Shown here: positions 34,973 to 45,119 of the stretch, piece after piece
How positions within the stretch are numbered: position 1 is the stretch's first letter
Layout: the number at the start of each line of letters is the position of its first letter
Source: Hyphomicrobiales bacterium
Lineage (GTDB): Bacteria; Pseudomonadota; Alphaproteobacteria; Rhizobiales; Rhizobiaceae
Length of the DNA: 54,269 bases
NCBI GenBank assembly: GCA_017305925.1
Contig: JAFKJW010000183.1
Location: 18,131 to 72,399, forward strand
Reading direction: 5' to 3'
Notes under the pieces: generated by a model
Databases searched by the model: none
What the model was told of the DNA's origin: nothing
Seen by the model: the letters and a program-made list of their open reading frames with translations, nothing else
Made by a program: the position numbers and the translations under genes

Positions 34973-36048
34973 GCCTTTCCCTCGACATCCGTCACCGGCA
35001 GGGAAGCTTCACGCTGGAGGCGGCTTTCACGAGCAGCGGGCGCCTTACCGCCCTGTTCGGGCCGTCCGGCTCGGGAAAGACGTCCATCGTCAATCTGATC
35101 GGCGGGCTGATCTGCCCGGACGAGGGCCGCATCGAAAGCGAGGGCCGGGTGTTCGTGGACACGGCGCACGGCGTCTTCCTGCCGGCGCACCGGCGGCGCA
35201 TCGGCTACGTCTTTCAGGATGCACGGCTTTTCCCGCATATGAGCGTCCGCCAGAATCTCGGCTACGGGCGGTTCTTCACGCCGCCGGCCGAGCGCTATGC
35301 GGACATGGACGCCGTTGTCGACCTGCTGGGGATTCGCGAGCTGCTGGAGCGGCGGCCCGGCAACCTGTCCGGCGGGGAGAAGCAGCGCGTGGCGATCGGA
35401 AGGGCACTGGCGGCAAGCCCGCGCCTCTTGCTGATGGACGAGCCGCTGGCGTCGCTCGACGATGCGCGAAAGGCCGAGATCCTGCCCTATCTGGAGCGCC
35501 TGCGCGACGAATCGAAGGTACCGGTCGTCTATGTCAGCCACGCGCTCGCGGAAGTGGCGCGGCTCGCCACGGACGTGGTGATGCTGGCCGAAGGGCGCGT
35601 CACGGCAAGCGGCCCCGTCGACGCCGTGCTGGCGCGGCTCGACATTCTCCCGCCCGAGCAGGAACGCGAGGGCGGGACGGTGATCGAGGCGAGGGTCGTC
35701 TCCCATGAAGGCGGGCTGACCGTGCTGCGCTCGGCGGCGGGCGAATGGCGGGTTCCGGGAAAGGCGGAGTCCCCCGGCAACCGCGTGCGGCTGCGCATCA
35801 GGGCCCGCGACGTGATGATCGCCACGGAGCGGCCGAGGGCGATCAGCGCTCTCAACATACTGGAAGGAAGGATCGTCGGGATCAGCGGCCTGCCGCGGGG
35901 CGACGTGCAGGTCGGCATCGACTGCGCCGGCGACACGATTCAGGCACGGATCACCGGGTTTTCGGCGCAGGCGCTGCGGCTCTGCCCGGGAATGCGCGTC
36001 TTCGCGCTTGTCAAGGCGATCAGCCTCGATCCTGGCGCCGTGGCGTAG
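34969..36048 (+). CDS. modC: Molybdate ABC transporter ATPase
   Basis: The 359-residue ATPase has Walker A GPSGSGKTS, VFQDARLFPHMSV, signature NLSGGEKQRVA, Walker B LLLMDEPLASLD and H-loop YVSHALAEV. A C-terminal Mop/TOBE domain (residues about 290-355: SALNILEGRIVGISG ... VQVGIDCAGDTIQARIT) binds oxyanion. The open frame extends far upstream in this frame through modB, but the ATG overlapping the modB stop is the real start. The 3' end overlaps by 29 bases a small convergent ORF. Confidence 0.95.
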   Translation: MSLSLDIRHRQGSFTLEAAFTSSGRLTALFGPSGSGKTSIVNLIGGLICPDEGRIESEGRVFVDTAHGVFLPAHRRRIGYVFQDARLFPHMSVRQNLGYGRFFTPPAERYADMDAVVDLLGIRELLERRPGNLSGGEKQRVAIGRALAASPRLLLMDEPLASLDDARKAEILPYLERLRDESKVPVVYVSHALAEVARLATDVVMLAEGRVTASGPVDAVLARLDILPPEQEREGGTVIEARVVSHEGGLTVLRSAAGEWRVPGKAESPGNRVRLRIRARDVMIATERPRAISALNILEGRIVGISGLPRGDVQVGIDCAGDTIQARITGFSAQALRLCPGMRVFALVKAISLDPGAVA

Positions 36049-36202
36049 CGCGGGAGCGGGCCGAGGCACCTGCGTTCTTGCGTTTCCCCGCCGGGCCGCT
36101 TCCCGCCTTGGTCAGCAATGCCACGGGCCTCTGCCGGTTCTCCTCGATGATCCGCCGCGCCAGAAGCCCGGCGGCGGCAAGGGAAAGCAGGCGCATCATC
36201 AT
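36020..36202 (-). CDS. Small basic hypothetical protein, convergent with modC
   Basis: A 60-residue frame begins with three Met codons preceded by GGAGG at good distance. It encodes a short hydrophobic stretch (MRLLSLAAAGLLARRIIEENR) then a basic, Lys/Arg/Ala-rich tail. I recognise no family. The strong ribosome-binding site supports it; the overlap with the modC 3' end and the low-complexity tail argue for caution. Confidence 0.4.
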   Translation of the reverse strand: MMMRLLSLAAAGLLARRIIEENRQRPVALLTKAGSGPAGKRKNAGASARSRATPRRQDRG

Positions 36203-36289
36203 GGTTCGTTTCCTCCGATCCCGCAGGAGAGTTCCGGCGGCAGGCGCAAAACCCCGGAGGCCCGGCAAGGTTCCCCTGCCGCGTGCGCG

Positions 36290-37390
36290 TCAGGCCGCGG
36301 AGACCTGCGAGGTCGGCCGCGCGGCCGGCACGGCGCAGCCGTAGCGCTTCGCCGATTCCTCCAGCGATGCCCAGGTCGAGCCGTCGACCGGAATGCCGTT
36401 TCCGGCGCGGCGAACGGCCTCCGCCTTCTCGATGTCGCCCGGCGCAAGGACCCTGCGGCCGGGCTGCGCCGGCTGGCTGCGGAGATCGGACAGGAACTCG
36501 CCCACGCGCGCATCGAAGCTCGAAAGCGCCTGGAACAGCGCCGGATTGAGGATCAGGAAGAAATGGCCGATCGGGATCGGCTTGTCGTAGCCGGCTCCCG
36601 CGAGCGCCGGGATGCGGAAGCCGTGCTCCATGCCGGTGAAGGCCGAGCACAGGAGATCGACCATCGCCGCCAGCGCCGCCCCCTTGTAGCCGAAGCCGGA
36701 GCCCCCGACCGGCAGCACGGCCGCCGCCTCGAAAGGATCGACGGTCGGCGCGCCGTCCTTGGTGACGGCGACTTCCGGAGGCAGCGGCGTGCCGGTGGCG
36801 CGACGCAGGAAGATGCGATTGTAGGGGATCGCGCTCGTCGCCATGTCCAGAAGCATCGGCTCCTCGCCGGGCGCCGGAACGGCGAAGGCGATCGGGTTGG
36901 TTCCGTGGAACGGCTTGACGCCGTCGAACGGCACCACCGCCGCGTCCGCATGGGTCATGGCGATGGCCGCAAAGCCGCCGCGCGCCGCGGCGAGCGCGTA
37001 GACGCCGCTGGCGCCGTGGTGCGTCGACCGCCCCACGGTAATCGCCGCCACGCCGCTCTCGCGCGCCATCGCGATGCCCTCCTCCACGGCGAGGAAGCTC
37101 GCCCTGTGGCCGAAGCCGTCATCGGCATCGACATGGCCGACAGCCGCCGCCTTGCGGGTGAAGGAAACGTTCGGGCGCTTGTTGATGCGTCCGCCTTCGA
37201 GCATCAGCATGTACCAGGGAACGAGCCGAACGCCATGCGTGTCCACGCCGCGCGCCGAGGCGTCGACCACCGCCCGCGCCACCGCCTCGGCACCCGGAGC
37301 ATCGGCGCCGGCCGCCCGCAGCAGGTCATTCACATAAGCCGAGAGCTCTCCCTCGGAGCACAGGAACCCTTCGATCCGTTCGATCGCCAT
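36290..37390 (-). CDS. Ldh_2-family (malate/L-lactate/ureidoglycolate type) oxidoreductase
   Basis: This 366-residue NAD(P)-dependent dehydrogenase belongs to the family of AllD, YbiC, DpkA and type-2 malate dehydrogenases. Seen are the active-site DASARGVDTHGVRLVPWYMLML, GHVDADDGFGHRASFLAVEEGIAMA, VGRSTHHGASGVYALAAA, THADAAVVPFDGVKPFHGTNPIAFAVP and GYKGAALAAMVDLLC. No neighbour fixes the substrate; it stands alone between the mod operon and nfu. Members reduce 2-oxo acids or imines, so a lone member stays unassigned. Confidence 0.9.
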   Translation of the reverse strand: MAIERIEGFLCSEGELSAYVNDLLRAAGADAPGAEAVARAVVDASARGVDTHGVRLVPWYMLMLEGGRINKRPNVSFTRKAAAVGHVDADDGFGHRASFLAVEEGIAMARESGVAAITVGRSTHHGASGVYALAAARGGFAAIAMTHADAAVVPFDGVKPFHGTNPIAFAVPAPGEEPMLLDMATSAIPYNRIFLRRATGTPLPPEVAVTKDGAPTVDPFEAAAVLPVGGSGFGYKGAALAAMVDLLCSAFTGMEHGFRIPALAGAGYDKPIPIGHFFLILNPALFQALSSFDARVGEFLSDLRSQPAQPGRRVLAPGDIEKAEAVRRAGNGIPVDGSTWASLEESAKRYGCAVPAARPTSQVSAA

Positions 37391-37530
37391 CCGCTTTTCC
37401 TTCCGCCGCGCGACACCGCGCTCTTACAAGCAAGCGGCGCCACCGGACGCAAGGTCCAAAACGGAAAGAGTTCCGCTAATCCAGAGGGCGGAGCGGATTC
37501 AGCACAGGAAGCGTGACCCGGCAGGCGGCG

Positions 37531-38100
37531 TCAGGACACCTGCTCGACCTGCTGGACCTCGGGCACGAAATGCCGCAGCAGGTTCTGGATGCCGTGCTTC
37601 AGCGTCGCGGTCGAGGAGGGGCAACCGGAACAGGCGCCCTTCATGTTCAGGTAGACCGTGCCGTTCTCGAAGCCGCGGAAGGTGATGTCGCCGCCGTCCT
37701 GCGCGACCGCCGGGCGGACGCGCGTGTCGAGCAGTTCCTTTATGGTGACGACGATCTCCTCGTCGGCCTTGTCGTAGAATTCTTCGCCGTCGGCGTTTTC
37801 GATATCCGTCGACCCGGCCGCCATCACGGGCTGGCCGGACATGAAGTGCTCCATGATGGTGCCGAGCACCGCAGGCTTCAGGTGCTGCCAATCCGGCCCG
37901 TCCTTGGTGACGGTGATGAAGTCGTAGCCGAAGAAGACGCCGGTCACGCCGGGTATGTCGAACAGATGCGCGGCCAGCGGCGAGGCGTCCCGGGCGGCGG
38001 CGGCATCACGAAAATCCGCCGTGCCGTCGCGCAGCACCTCCCTTCCGGGCAGGAACTTCAGGGTCGCCGGGTTGGGCGTGGCTTCGGTCTGGATGAACAT
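37531..38100 (-). CDS. nfu: Nfu-type iron-sulfur cluster scaffold/carrier protein
   Basis: This 189-residue cytosolic protein has an N-terminal Nfu domain (MFIQTEATPNPATLKFLPG, PGVTGVFFGYDFITVTK) and a C-terminal NifU-like domain (VRPAVAQDGGDITFRGFENGTVYLNMKGACSGCPSS) with the cluster-binding CxxC at Cys157-Cys160. GGAGCG precedes the ATG. The domain order is the standard alphaproteobacterial and mitochondrial Nfu1 arrangement, functioning in [4Fe-4S] delivery. Confidence 0.95.
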   Translation of the reverse strand: MFIQTEATPNPATLKFLPGREVLRDGTADFRDAAAARDASPLAAHLFDIPGVTGVFFGYDFITVTKDGPDWQHLKPAVLGTIMEHFMSGQPVMAAGSTDIENADGEEFYDKADEEIVVTIKELLDTRVRPAVAQDGGDITFRGFENGTVYLNMKGACSGCPSSTATLKHGIQNLLRHFVPEVQQVEQVS

Positions 38101-38194
38101 CTTGCGCTCCGTTCCGCTGGCGCGGAATTTTCTGGATCAATTCCAGATAGTCGCATTTCCCTCCGCCATCAAGGATCAGCATGCCGCAGCGCCT

Positions 38195-38683
38195 TCAGGC
38201 GAGGTTGGCGATGTCCTCGTCGCTGAGGTTCTGCGGCACGACCGTCACGGGGATCGGGAACCCGGTCCCCTTGCCGGCGACCAGCGAGACCAGCGGTCCG
38301 GGACCCTCCTTGCCCATGCCGGCGGCAAGCACCAGGATGGCGATGTCCTGGTCCTCCTCGATCAGCCCGTGAATCTCTTCCGAGGGCTTGCCCTCGCGGA
38401 TCGCCAGCTCGGGCTCGATGCCCTGCTCCCGCGCGCGCGCGGCATGCTGGTCGAGAGCGGCCTTGGCGGCGGCGGTCGCCTCCTCCCGCATGATCTTTTC
38501 GACCCCCAGCCAGTGCTGGAAATCGCCCGGCTCGATGACGAACAGGAGGACGAGGACGCCGCCGGTGGTCTTGGCGCGGCGCGCCGCATAGGCGACGGCA
38601 CGTTCGCACTCGGGCGTGTCGTCGATGATGGCGAGGAATTTCCGGCGGTGGCCGGCTTCCCGGCTGAGACGTTTGGAGACCAT
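38195..38683 (-). CDS. Universal stress protein (UspA family)
   Basis: This 162-residue cytosolic protein has the Usp fold: FLAIIDDTPECERAVAYAARRA at the N-terminus, helix EEATAAAKAALDQHAARAREQGIEPELAIREG and DIAILVLAAGMGKEGPGPLVSLV. The classical ATP-binding GxxGxxG(S/T) pattern is not clearly preserved, suggesting a non-canonical member. It is often adjacent to nfu and trpS in Rhizobiales. Confidence 0.88.
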   Translation of the reverse strand: MVSKRLSREAGHRRKFLAIIDDTPECERAVAYAARRAKTTGGVLVLLFVIEPGDFQHWLGVEKIMREEATAAAKAALDQHAARAREQGIEPELAIREGKPSEEIHGLIEEDQDIAILVLAAGMGKEGPGPLVSLVAGKGTGFPIPVTVVPQNLSDEDIANLA

Positions 38684-38753
38684 GGTCTATTTCCAGCGGC
38701 GTGCCCAATCTGCCATCGGCGCGGAGGCCGGGCAAGCGGCCGTGACGCGGCGT

Positions 38754-39821
38754 TCAGTCCTGCAGCAGGCCGATGATCGAGCGCACGTCGTGCATCGTGG
38801 CTTCCGCCAGCGCGCGGGCGCGCTCCCCGCCGTTCCTCAGCACCGCGTCGACATAGGCCCTGTCGGCGGAGATGCGGCGCATCTCGGCGGCGACCGGCGC
38901 CAGCTTCTCCACGGCGAGGTCGGCCAGCGCCGGCTTGAACACCGAGAACTGCACGCCGGCGAACTCGTTCAGCACGTCCTGCTTGGACATGTCCGCCAGC
39001 CCGGCATAGATGCCGACGAGGTTCTCCGCCTCCGGCCGGCCGGCCAACCCGTCGACCTCGGACGGCAGGGCGTCCGGGTCCGTCTTCGCCTTCCTGATCT
39101 TCTTGGAGATGGCGTCGGCGTCATCGGTCAGATTGATGCGCGACAGGTCGGAAGGATCGGACTTGGACATCTTCTTGGACCCGTCGCGCAGGCTCATGAT
39201 GCGCGCGGCCGGACCGCCGATCACCGGCTCGGTGATCGGGAAATAGCCCTGCACGGTCTCGTCGCCCATCTTCATCTCGACGCCGAGGCCGCGCGCCGCG
39301 ATCCGCTCCGAAAAGTCGTTGTTGAACTTCTGGGCGATGTCGCGCGTCAGCTCCAGGTGCTGCTTCTGATCCTCGCCGACCGGCACATGGGTGGCGCGGT
39401 AGACGAGGATGTCGGCCGCCATCAGGCTCGGATAGGCGAGCAGGCCGAGCGAGGCGTTCTCCCTGTCCTTTCCGGCCTTGTCCTTGAACTGCGTCATGCG
39501 GTTCATCCAGCCGATGCGCGCCACGCAGTTGAAGATCCACGCCAGCTCCGCATGCTGCATGACGCGGCTCTGATTGAACACGACATGCTTTTCGGGATCG
39601 ATGCCGGCGGCAAGGAAGGCGGCGGTGATCTGCCGCGTCTGGTCCTCCAGGTCGTCATGGACGAGCTGCGCCGTCAGCGAGTGCAGGTCGACGACGCAAT
39701 ACATGCAGTCGTTGCCGTCCTGCAGGGCGACGAACTTCTTGATCGCGCCGAGATAGTTGCCGAGATGGAGATTGCCGGTGGGCTGAACGCCCGAGAAAAC
39801 GAGCGGCTTGAAGCTTGACAT
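38754..39821 (-). CDS. trpS: Tryptophanyl-tRNA synthetase
   Basis: This class Ic synthetase of 355 residues charges tRNA-Trp. The HIGH-type motif reads [13 protein letters not shown] and the KMSKS motif is [15 protein letters not shown]. Also present are DLHSLTAQ and [23 protein letters not shown] lies nine bases before the ATG. About 225 bases upstream to the next gene hold an AT-rich palindrome (AAAATTTT, 39947-39954) that may be part of a divergent promoter. Confidence 0.97.
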   Translation of the reverse strand: MSSFKPLVFSGVQPTGNLHLGNYLGAIKKFVALQDGNDCMYCVVDLHSLTAQLVHDDLEDQTRQITAAFLAAGIDPEKHVVFNQSRVMQHAELAWIFNCVARIGWMNRMTQFKDKAGKDRENASLGLLAYPSLMAADILVYRATHVPVGEDQKQHLELTRDIAQKFNNDFSERIAARGLGVEMKMGDETVQGYFPITEPVIGGPAARIMSLRDGSKKMSKSDPSDLSRINLTDDADAISKKIRKAKTDPDALPSEVDGLAGRPEAENLVGIYAGLADMSKQDVLNEFAGVQFSVFKPALADLAVEKLAPVAAEMRRISADRAYVDAVLRNGGERARALAEATMHDVRSIIGLLQD

Positions 39822-40047
39822 GGTTTTCCTCGTGGCTTGTGGAGGGCCGTTTCGCGCGCGGCGAAAATCGAGTGGGGCTTATGGAGCAGGCCGCGGCACC
39901 GATCAAGAGGCGATAGGGCGCGGATCACCGTGACGAGGCGTTAGCTAAAATTTTACCTGAATCCGGCTTGCTTTCGAGGGGAGCCGCAAAGGCGGGAACC
40001 GCAGCCCCGCGAGCTGCGTTGACCGCCCGAATCCGGGATCGGAAAGC

Positions 40048-40227
40048 ATGCCCAAGAACAAGGATAGCGCGCTCGATGCGCTCACCAGCAACATAAGGCG
40101 ACAGATCCGGACGGAAGAGAATGCGCGTTTCCTGCGACGTATTCCGCTGTTCGCTGTCGAGAAGAGCCTGCCGAACGAGCTGTTGGACCTCCTGAAGGCC
40201 CTCGATGTCGAGGACCGCCCGCGGTAG
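40048..40227 (+). CDS. Small hypothetical protein, 59 residues
   Basis: A short frame (ATG 40048, GGAA seven bases upstream) encodes a charged, mainly helical product: MPKNKDSALDALTSNIRRQ ... FAVEKSLPNELLDLLKALD. Third codon positions are strongly G/C-biased and amphipathic heptads are visible, both typical of a real gene. I recognise no domain. It is divergent from trpS and may use a TAAAAT -10 at 39946-39951. Its role is unknown. Confidence 0.6.
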   Translation: MPKNKDSALDALTSNIRRQIRTEENARFLRRIPLFAVEKSLPNELLDLLKALDVEDRPR

Positions 40228-40407
40228 GCATCAAGCCGCACGCCCGGCGGGTCGCTCCTGACGGTCGGCACACCCGTGAGCCGAGGGAGGCCCGGCTGAG
40301 ACCGGCATGGCTTCAGCTCCTCGACATTCCCGGAGGTCGGTCACGGTCTGCCTGGCCTTCCGGCGCGTCATCGCCGGAGTCGATGGCGTGGCTCAAAGCT
40401 TCCCTCG

Positions 40408-40446
40408 TTGACGCGGCGTTGATTTCATAAAATGATAGCGCTGTCA
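40408..40446 (+). promoter_or_regulatory. Promoter with LacI-type operator for the sugar importer operon
   Basis: TTGACG (40408-40413) is followed after 17 bases by AATGAT (40431-40436). Overlapping that -10 is TGATAGCGCTGTCA (40433-40446), a 14-base near-perfect palindrome with AGCGCT core, the typical LacI/GalR-family operator form in rhizobial sugar operons. The cognate regulator is not adjacent. The remaining 40228-40545 interval, about 320 bases, shows no gene. Confidence 0.7.
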
Positions 40447-40545
40447 CAGGTCGCCCGGCGGAAGGCCCGGCGGATGCGACATGAGGGTTTCCGTCACTGC
40501 GCGAGCGTCGACGGGCGCGAGCGAGACTCGAATCGGGAGGAATGA

Positions 40546-41559
40546 ATGAAGAAGCTGTTGACCTCGGTCGCCGTGCTGGCGGTTTGCGCGTCGGGCGCCG
40601 CGCTCGCCGATACCAGCGGGAAGAAGATTGCCTTCTCCAACAACTACGCCGGCAATTCGTGGCGCCAGGCGATGCTGAAGAGCTACGACCAGATCACGAA
40701 GAAGGCCGTGGAGGACAAGGTGGTCGCGGCCGCCGACGTGTTCACCACCGCCGACCAGGAGGTTCCGACCCAGGCGGCGCAGATCCAGAACCTCATCCTG
40801 CAAGGCTATGACGCCATCGTCATCAACGCCGCCTCTCCCGACGCTTTGAACGGCGCGGTCAAGCAGGCCTGCGATGCCGGGATCGTGGTGGTGTCCTTCG
40901 ACGGCGTCGTGACCGAGCCTTGCGCCTATCGCGTCGTCGTCGACTACGAGGACATGGGCAAGCAGGAAATCGAGCAGATGAAGGCCCTCCATCCCGATGG
41001 CGGCAATCTGCTCGAGATCCGCGGCCTTGCCGGCACGTCGATCGACGACGCCATCCACAAGGGCCTCGAGGAGGGCGTCAAGGCCAATCCGCAGTTCAAG
41101 ATCGTCAACTCCGTGACCGGCAATTGGGACCAGACGACGGCCCAGAAGGCGGTCGCGACCGTGTTGCCGTCGCTGCCCGACATCGTCGGCGTGGTGACTC
41201 AGGGCGGCGACGGCTACGGCGCCGCGCAGGCCTTCGCCGCCGCCGGCAAGCCGCGGCCGACGATCATCATGGGCAACCGCCAGGACGAGCTGCAGTGGTG
41301 GAAGGAGCAGAAGGAGAAGGACGGCTACAAGACCTGGTCGGCCTCGATCGCCCCCGGCGTCTCGACGCTGGCCTTCTGGGTGGCCCAGCAGGTGCTCGAC
41401 GGACGCACCGACATCCCGCACGACCTGCTCGTCCCCTATCTGGCCTTCACCCAGGACGATTTCGAGGCGGTGCTGCCGACCATTCCGGAAGGCGGCGTGG
41501 CCAGCAAGGAATACACGCTGGACGAAGCCAAGAAGGCGATCGAGGCCAACATCAAGTAA
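40546..41559 (+). CDS. Ribose-type sugar ABC solute-binding protein
   Basis: This 337-residue periplasmic protein of the Peripla_BP_4 family starts with a signal peptide ([21 protein letters not shown]) and a GGAGGAA ribosome site. Ligand-domain motifs are [70 protein letters not shown] and [14 protein letters not shown]. Hexoses, pentoses, inositols and rhizopines are all ligands within this family; the downstream MocE-like gene hints at a rhizopine- or inositol-like compound, which is inference. Confidence 0.92.
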   Translation: MKKLLTSVAVLAVCASGAALADTSGKKIAFSNNYAGNSWRQAMLKSYDQITKKAVEDKVVAAADVFTTADQEVPTQAAQIQNLILQGYDAIVINAASPDALNGAVKQACDAGIVVVSFDGVVTEPCAYRVVVDYEDMGKQEIEQMKALHPDGGNLLEIRGLAGTSIDDAIHKGLEEGVKANPQFKIVNSVTGNWDQTTAQKAVATVLPSLPDIVGVVTQGGDGYGAAQAFAAAGKPRPTIIMGNRQDELQWWKEQKEKDGYKTWSASIAPGVSTLAFWVAQQVLDGRTDIPHDLLVPYLAFTQDDFEAVLPTIPEGGVASKEYTLDEAKKAIEANIK

Positions 41560-41597
41560 GGCCGGCGGCGCAACTGCCGACGATGCGTGAGGTACCG

Positions 41598-43070
41598 ATG
41601 GCGGAAGCGCCTGAAGCGGTGGTCAACCTGGTCGGCGTCGAAAAGCATTTCGGCGCCGTCCGGGCCCTTGCCGGGGTCGACTTCGCGATCGGCAAGGGCG
41701 AATGCATCGGGCTTGTCGGGCACAACGGCGCCGGCAAGTCGACGCTCATGCACATATTGGCCGGCACCTTGCAGCCGACCGCCGGGCGGATCGTCATCGG
41801 CGGCCGGCAGGAGGAAGCCTATTCCGTCGCGCGCGCGAAAATGCTCGGGGTGCGCTGCGTGTTCCAGGAGCTTTCGCTCTGCCCGAACCTCAACGTGGCC
41901 GAGAACACCCGCGTCAACCACCAGAGCCTCAGGGGCATCGGCTGGCGTAAGCGCGCGGCCGCGCTGATCGGCGCCAAGCTCGACGAGATATTCCCGGACC
42001 ACGGCATCGACGCGGACGACATCGTCAGCGACCTTTCGCTCGGCAAGCGGCAGATGGTGGAGGTGGCGAGAGCCTTCACCGTGACCGACGAGCCGCTTGA
42101 GGTGGTGATCCTCGACGAGCCGACGTCGTCGCTGGACGCCGAGACCGCGGGCCAGCTTCTCGCCTTCGTGCGCCGCTTCGTGGAAAGCGGCGGAAGCGTC
42201 ATCCTGATCTCGCACCTGCTCGGCGAGATCCTCGACAATGCCGACCGCATCGTCGTGATGCGTGACGGCAAGGTGGCCGCCGGGAACGCGGCATCGGCCT
42301 TCGACAGGACGAAGCTCGTGGCGGCGATGGGCGGCGCCGAGACGCACCACAAGGCGCAGCATCGCGACAGCGAGGCGCGCAAGGAAGGGCCGGTGCGCGT
42401 GCGCGCAAGGCCGCGCCAGCAGACGGACGGCACCGAACTCGTCGCCCATGAGGGCCAGGTCATCGGCCTTGCCGGCCTCGCCGGCCACGGCCAGACCGAC
42501 CTGCTGCTCTCGGTGTTCGGCGCGGCGGGGTCGCGCGGCAAGCAAGGCGTCGAGGTGAACGGCCCGATCGCCCTGGTGGCGGGCGACCGGCAGACCGACG
42601 GCATCTTCCAGCAATGGTCGATCTCGCTGAACATCGGCATCCGTTCGCTGAAGCGCCTGCGACAGGGCGTGCTCATTTCGTCCAGACGCGAGGCCGAACT
42701 GGCCGAGGAATGGCGCAAGCGCATCGGCATCCGCACGCCCGACATGAACAACAACATCCTGTCGCTCTCGGGCGGCAACCAGCAGAAGGCGCTGTTCGCG
42801 CGCGCCCTCGGCTCGGACGCGGAGATCATCCTGATGGACGACCCCATGCGCGGCGTCGATATCGGCACCAAGCTGGAGGTCTACGATCTCATCCGCCAGG
42901 AAGCGGCGGCAGGCCGGACTTTCCTCTGGTATACGACGGAGACGGACGAGCTCGACCATTGCGACAGGGTCTACGTCTTTCGCGGCGGGCGCATCGTGGC
43001 GAAGCTCAACCGCGGCGAGCTGACGGAAGAGAAAGTCATTCATTCCTCCTTCAGCGAGACAGCCCAATGA
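41598..43070 (+). CDS. Sugar ABC importer tandem ATPase (RbsA/MglA type)
   Basis: This 490-residue protein has two fused ATPase domains. Domain 1 is canonical: Walker [10 protein letters not shown], signature [12 protein letters not shown], Walker [14 protein letters not shown]-loop ISHLLGEI. Domain 2 is degenerate as usual for the family ([12 protein letters not shown] in place of Walker A, signature [10 protein letters not shown]) but also has Walker [11 protein letters not shown] with Asp for the catalytic Glu, and is shortened before the signature. The ATG at 41598 has GAGG six bases upstream; another ATG lies five codons earlier. The stop overlaps the permease ATG by four bases. Confidence 0.92.
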   Translation: MAEAPEAVVNLVGVEKHFGAVRALAGVDFAIGKGECIGLVGHNGAGKSTLMHILAGTLQPTAGRIVIGGRQEEAYSVARAKMLGVRCVFQELSLCPNLNVAENTRVNHQSLRGIGWRKRAAALIGAKLDEIFPDHGIDADDIVSDLSLGKRQMVEVARAFTVTDEPLEVVILDEPTSSLDAETAGQLLAFVRRFVESGGSVILISHLLGEILDNADRIVVMRDGKVAAGNAASAFDRTKLVAAMGGAETHHKAQHRDSEARKEGPVRVRARPRQQTDGTELVAHEGQVIGLAGLAGHGQTDLLLSVFGAAGSRGKQGVEVNGPIALVAGDRQTDGIFQQWSISLNIGIRSLKRLRQGVLISSRREAELAEEWRKRIGIRTPDMNNNILSLSGGNQQKALFARALGSDAEIILMDDPMRGVDIGTKLEVYDLIRQEAAAGRTFLWYTTETDELDHCDRVYVFRGGRIVAKLNRGELTEEKVIHSSFSETAQ

Positions 43071-44038
43071 GCGTCGAAGCCGTCGAGCGCCGGGCGCCGA
43101 GAGCCGGCGCCGCGGGGCGCGCCAGGATGCTGCGCTCCATGCTCCCGGCGGTGTCGCTCGCCATCGTGCTGCTGGCGATCGCGTGGCTCAATCCCCGCGC
43201 CATCAGCTATTTCGGCTTCAACCTGATGCTGAACCTGGCGATCCCCATCGCGCTCGCCACCATCGCGCAGATGTTCATCATCGCCGTCAACGAGCTGGAT
43301 CTCTCGATCGGCACCTTCGTGGGCTTCGTCGGCTGCGTCACCGCGACATGGCTGCGCGACGCCCCGCTCGTCGGCATCCTCATCCTCATCGGGTCGATCG
43401 GGATCTACGCGCTGCTCGGCGCGCTCATCCACCTGCGCAACCTGCCCTCCATCGTGGTGACGCTCGGCATGAGCTTCGTCTGGCAGGGGCTGGCCGTGCT
43501 CCTGCTGCCCAAGCCGGGCGGCAAGGCGCCCGAATGGCTGAGCGCGATCGCCGGCTACAAGCCGCCGTTCATCCCGCTGCCGATCATCGCCGCGATCCTG
43601 ATCGCGCTGGTGGTGCATGTCGGTTTGATGCGCACGTCATACGGCGCCATCCTGCGCGGCACCGGCGGCAACGCCACGGCGATCGGCCGCGCCGGCTGGT
43701 CGCTGCTGCGCATAAAGGTGACGATGTTCGCGCTTGCCGGGCTTTTCGGCGTGCTCTCGGGCATGACGCTGATCGGCATCACCACCTCGGCCGACGCCAA
43801 TATCGGCAACGGCTACACGCTGCTGGCGATCGCCGGCGTCATCCTCGGCGGCGGCGAGTTCGTCGGCGGGCGGGTGTCGCCGGTCGGCGCCGTCATCGGC
43901 GCGCTGACGCTGGCGCTCGCCGCCTCGCCGCTGCTCACCTTCATGAAGATCCCGCCCGACTGGCAGGTCGCGGCGAACGGCATCATCCTCATCATCGTGC
44001 TCGCCGCGCGGGTGCTGATCAGCAGGCGGGAGCGCTGA
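43067..44038 (+). CDS. Sugar ABC importer permease 1 (BPD_transp_2 family)
   Basis: This 323-residue membrane protein has 8-10 hydrophobic segments ([39 protein letters not shown]) and the RbsC-type motifs [50 protein letters not shown] and [21 protein letters not shown]. The start overlaps the ATPase stop. It pairs with the second, more divergent permease encoded two bases downstream, so the importer uses a heterodimeric channel. Confidence 0.93.
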   Translation: MSVEAVERRAPRAGAAGRARMLRSMLPAVSLAIVLLAIAWLNPRAISYFGFNLMLNLAIPIALATIAQMFIIAVNELDLSIGTFVGFVGCVTATWLRDAPLVGILILIGSIGIYALLGALIHLRNLPSIVVTLGMSFVWQGLAVLLLPKPGGKAPEWLSAIAGYKPPFIPLPIIAAILIALVVHVGLMRTSYGAILRGTGGNATAIGRAGWSLLRIKVTMFALAGLFGVLSGMTLIGITTSADANIGNGYTLLAIAGVILGGGEFVGGRVSPVGAVIGALTLALAASPLLTFMKIPPDWQVAANGIILIIVLAARVLISRRER

Positions 44039-44040
44039 CC

Positions 44041-44985
44041 ATGACAGCCCTTCGCCGCATGGCATCGACGCCGTGGATCTGGTCCTTCGTCGGCGCGCTC
44101 CTCATCTGGCTCGCGACCGTCGCCTTCACGGGCGGCTACGGCGGCGGCGGCATGATCACGGCTGCGCTGTCGCTCGCCGTCTTCATGGTCATCGTCGGAA
44201 CCGGGCAGATGTTCGTGATCACGCTCGGTCCCGGCAATGTCGACCTTTCGCTGCCGGCGAATATCGGGCTGGCCAGCGCGGTCGCCATGACCGTCATGAA
44301 CGGCCAGGACAGCCGCATCGCGCTCGGGCTTCTGGCGGCACTCGCCTGCGGGGCGGCGGTCGGCGTCGCCAACTACCTGCTGATCTGGGCGCTGCGCATT
44401 CCGCCGATCATCGCAACGCTATCGGCAAGCTTCATCATCCACTCGATCGACATCGCCTATGGGCGCGGCCTGCAGATCAAGCCGCCGCCCGGCTTCGCCG
44501 CCTTCACCAACATCCAGATCCTCGGCATCCCGCTGCTGGCGCTGCTGACGATCCTCTTCACCGTCCTCGCCGCACTCGCCCTGAACAGGATGATCTACGG
44601 CCGCTCGGTGCTGGCGATCGGCCAGAACATCCGCGCCGCCTGGCTTGCCGGCATCAATGTGGGGTGGACGCGCTTTGCCACCTACACGCTCTGCGGCACT
44701 CTGGGCGGCCTCGACGGCGCGCTGCTCGCCGGCTACTTCCGCGGCGCCAACATCGACATCGGCAATGAATATCTCCTGTCGTCCATCGCCGTGGTCGTCA
44801 TCGGCGGAACGTCGGTCGCCGGCGGCAAGGCGAACGTGCCGGGCATATGGGGCGCCTCGCTCTTCCTGGTGCTGCTCCTGACCATGCTGAACACCTTCGG
44901 CGTCAGCGCCGGCGTAAGGCTGCTCCTGACCGGCCTCATCATCGTCGGCGTCATCGCCGCGGCGGGCGGAGAGGAAACGCGCTGA
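44041..44985 (+). CDS. Sugar ABC importer permease 2 (BPD_transp_2 family)
   Basis: This 314-residue permease shares the family pattern: FMVIVGTGQMFVITLGPGNVDLSLPANIGL, LRIPPIIATLSASFIIHSI, YGRSVLAIGQNIRAAWLAGINV and LSSIAVVVIGGTSVAGGKANVPG. It starts two bases after the first permease stop, although its frame stays open far upstream. The 134 bases after it, up to the Rieske gene, hold no gene. Confidence 0.93.
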   Translation: MTALRRMASTPWIWSFVGALLIWLATVAFTGGYGGGGMITAALSLAVFMVIVGTGQMFVITLGPGNVDLSLPANIGLASAVAMTVMNGQDSRIALGLLAALACGAAVGVANYLLIWALRIPPIIATLSASFIIHSIDIAYGRGLQIKPPPGFAAFTNIQILGIPLLALLTILFTVLAALALNRMIYGRSVLAIGQNIRAAWLAGINVGWTRFATYTLCGTLGGLDGALLAGYFRGANIDIGNEYLLSSIAVVVIGGTSVAGGKANVPGIWGASLFLVLLLTMLNTFGVSAGVRLLLTGLIIVGVIAAAGGEETR

Positions 44986-45119
44986 CGACCGCGCGACGGG
45001 ATCCGCAAGGCCACGCGCTCTTCGCCGCGGAACGGACGCCTCCCGAGGCTCGCATGGACGCGGCGCCGGCTTGCCGCCTTTCTTCACGACCCAGAGACAC
45101 AATCCAGGGAGATGAGCAG

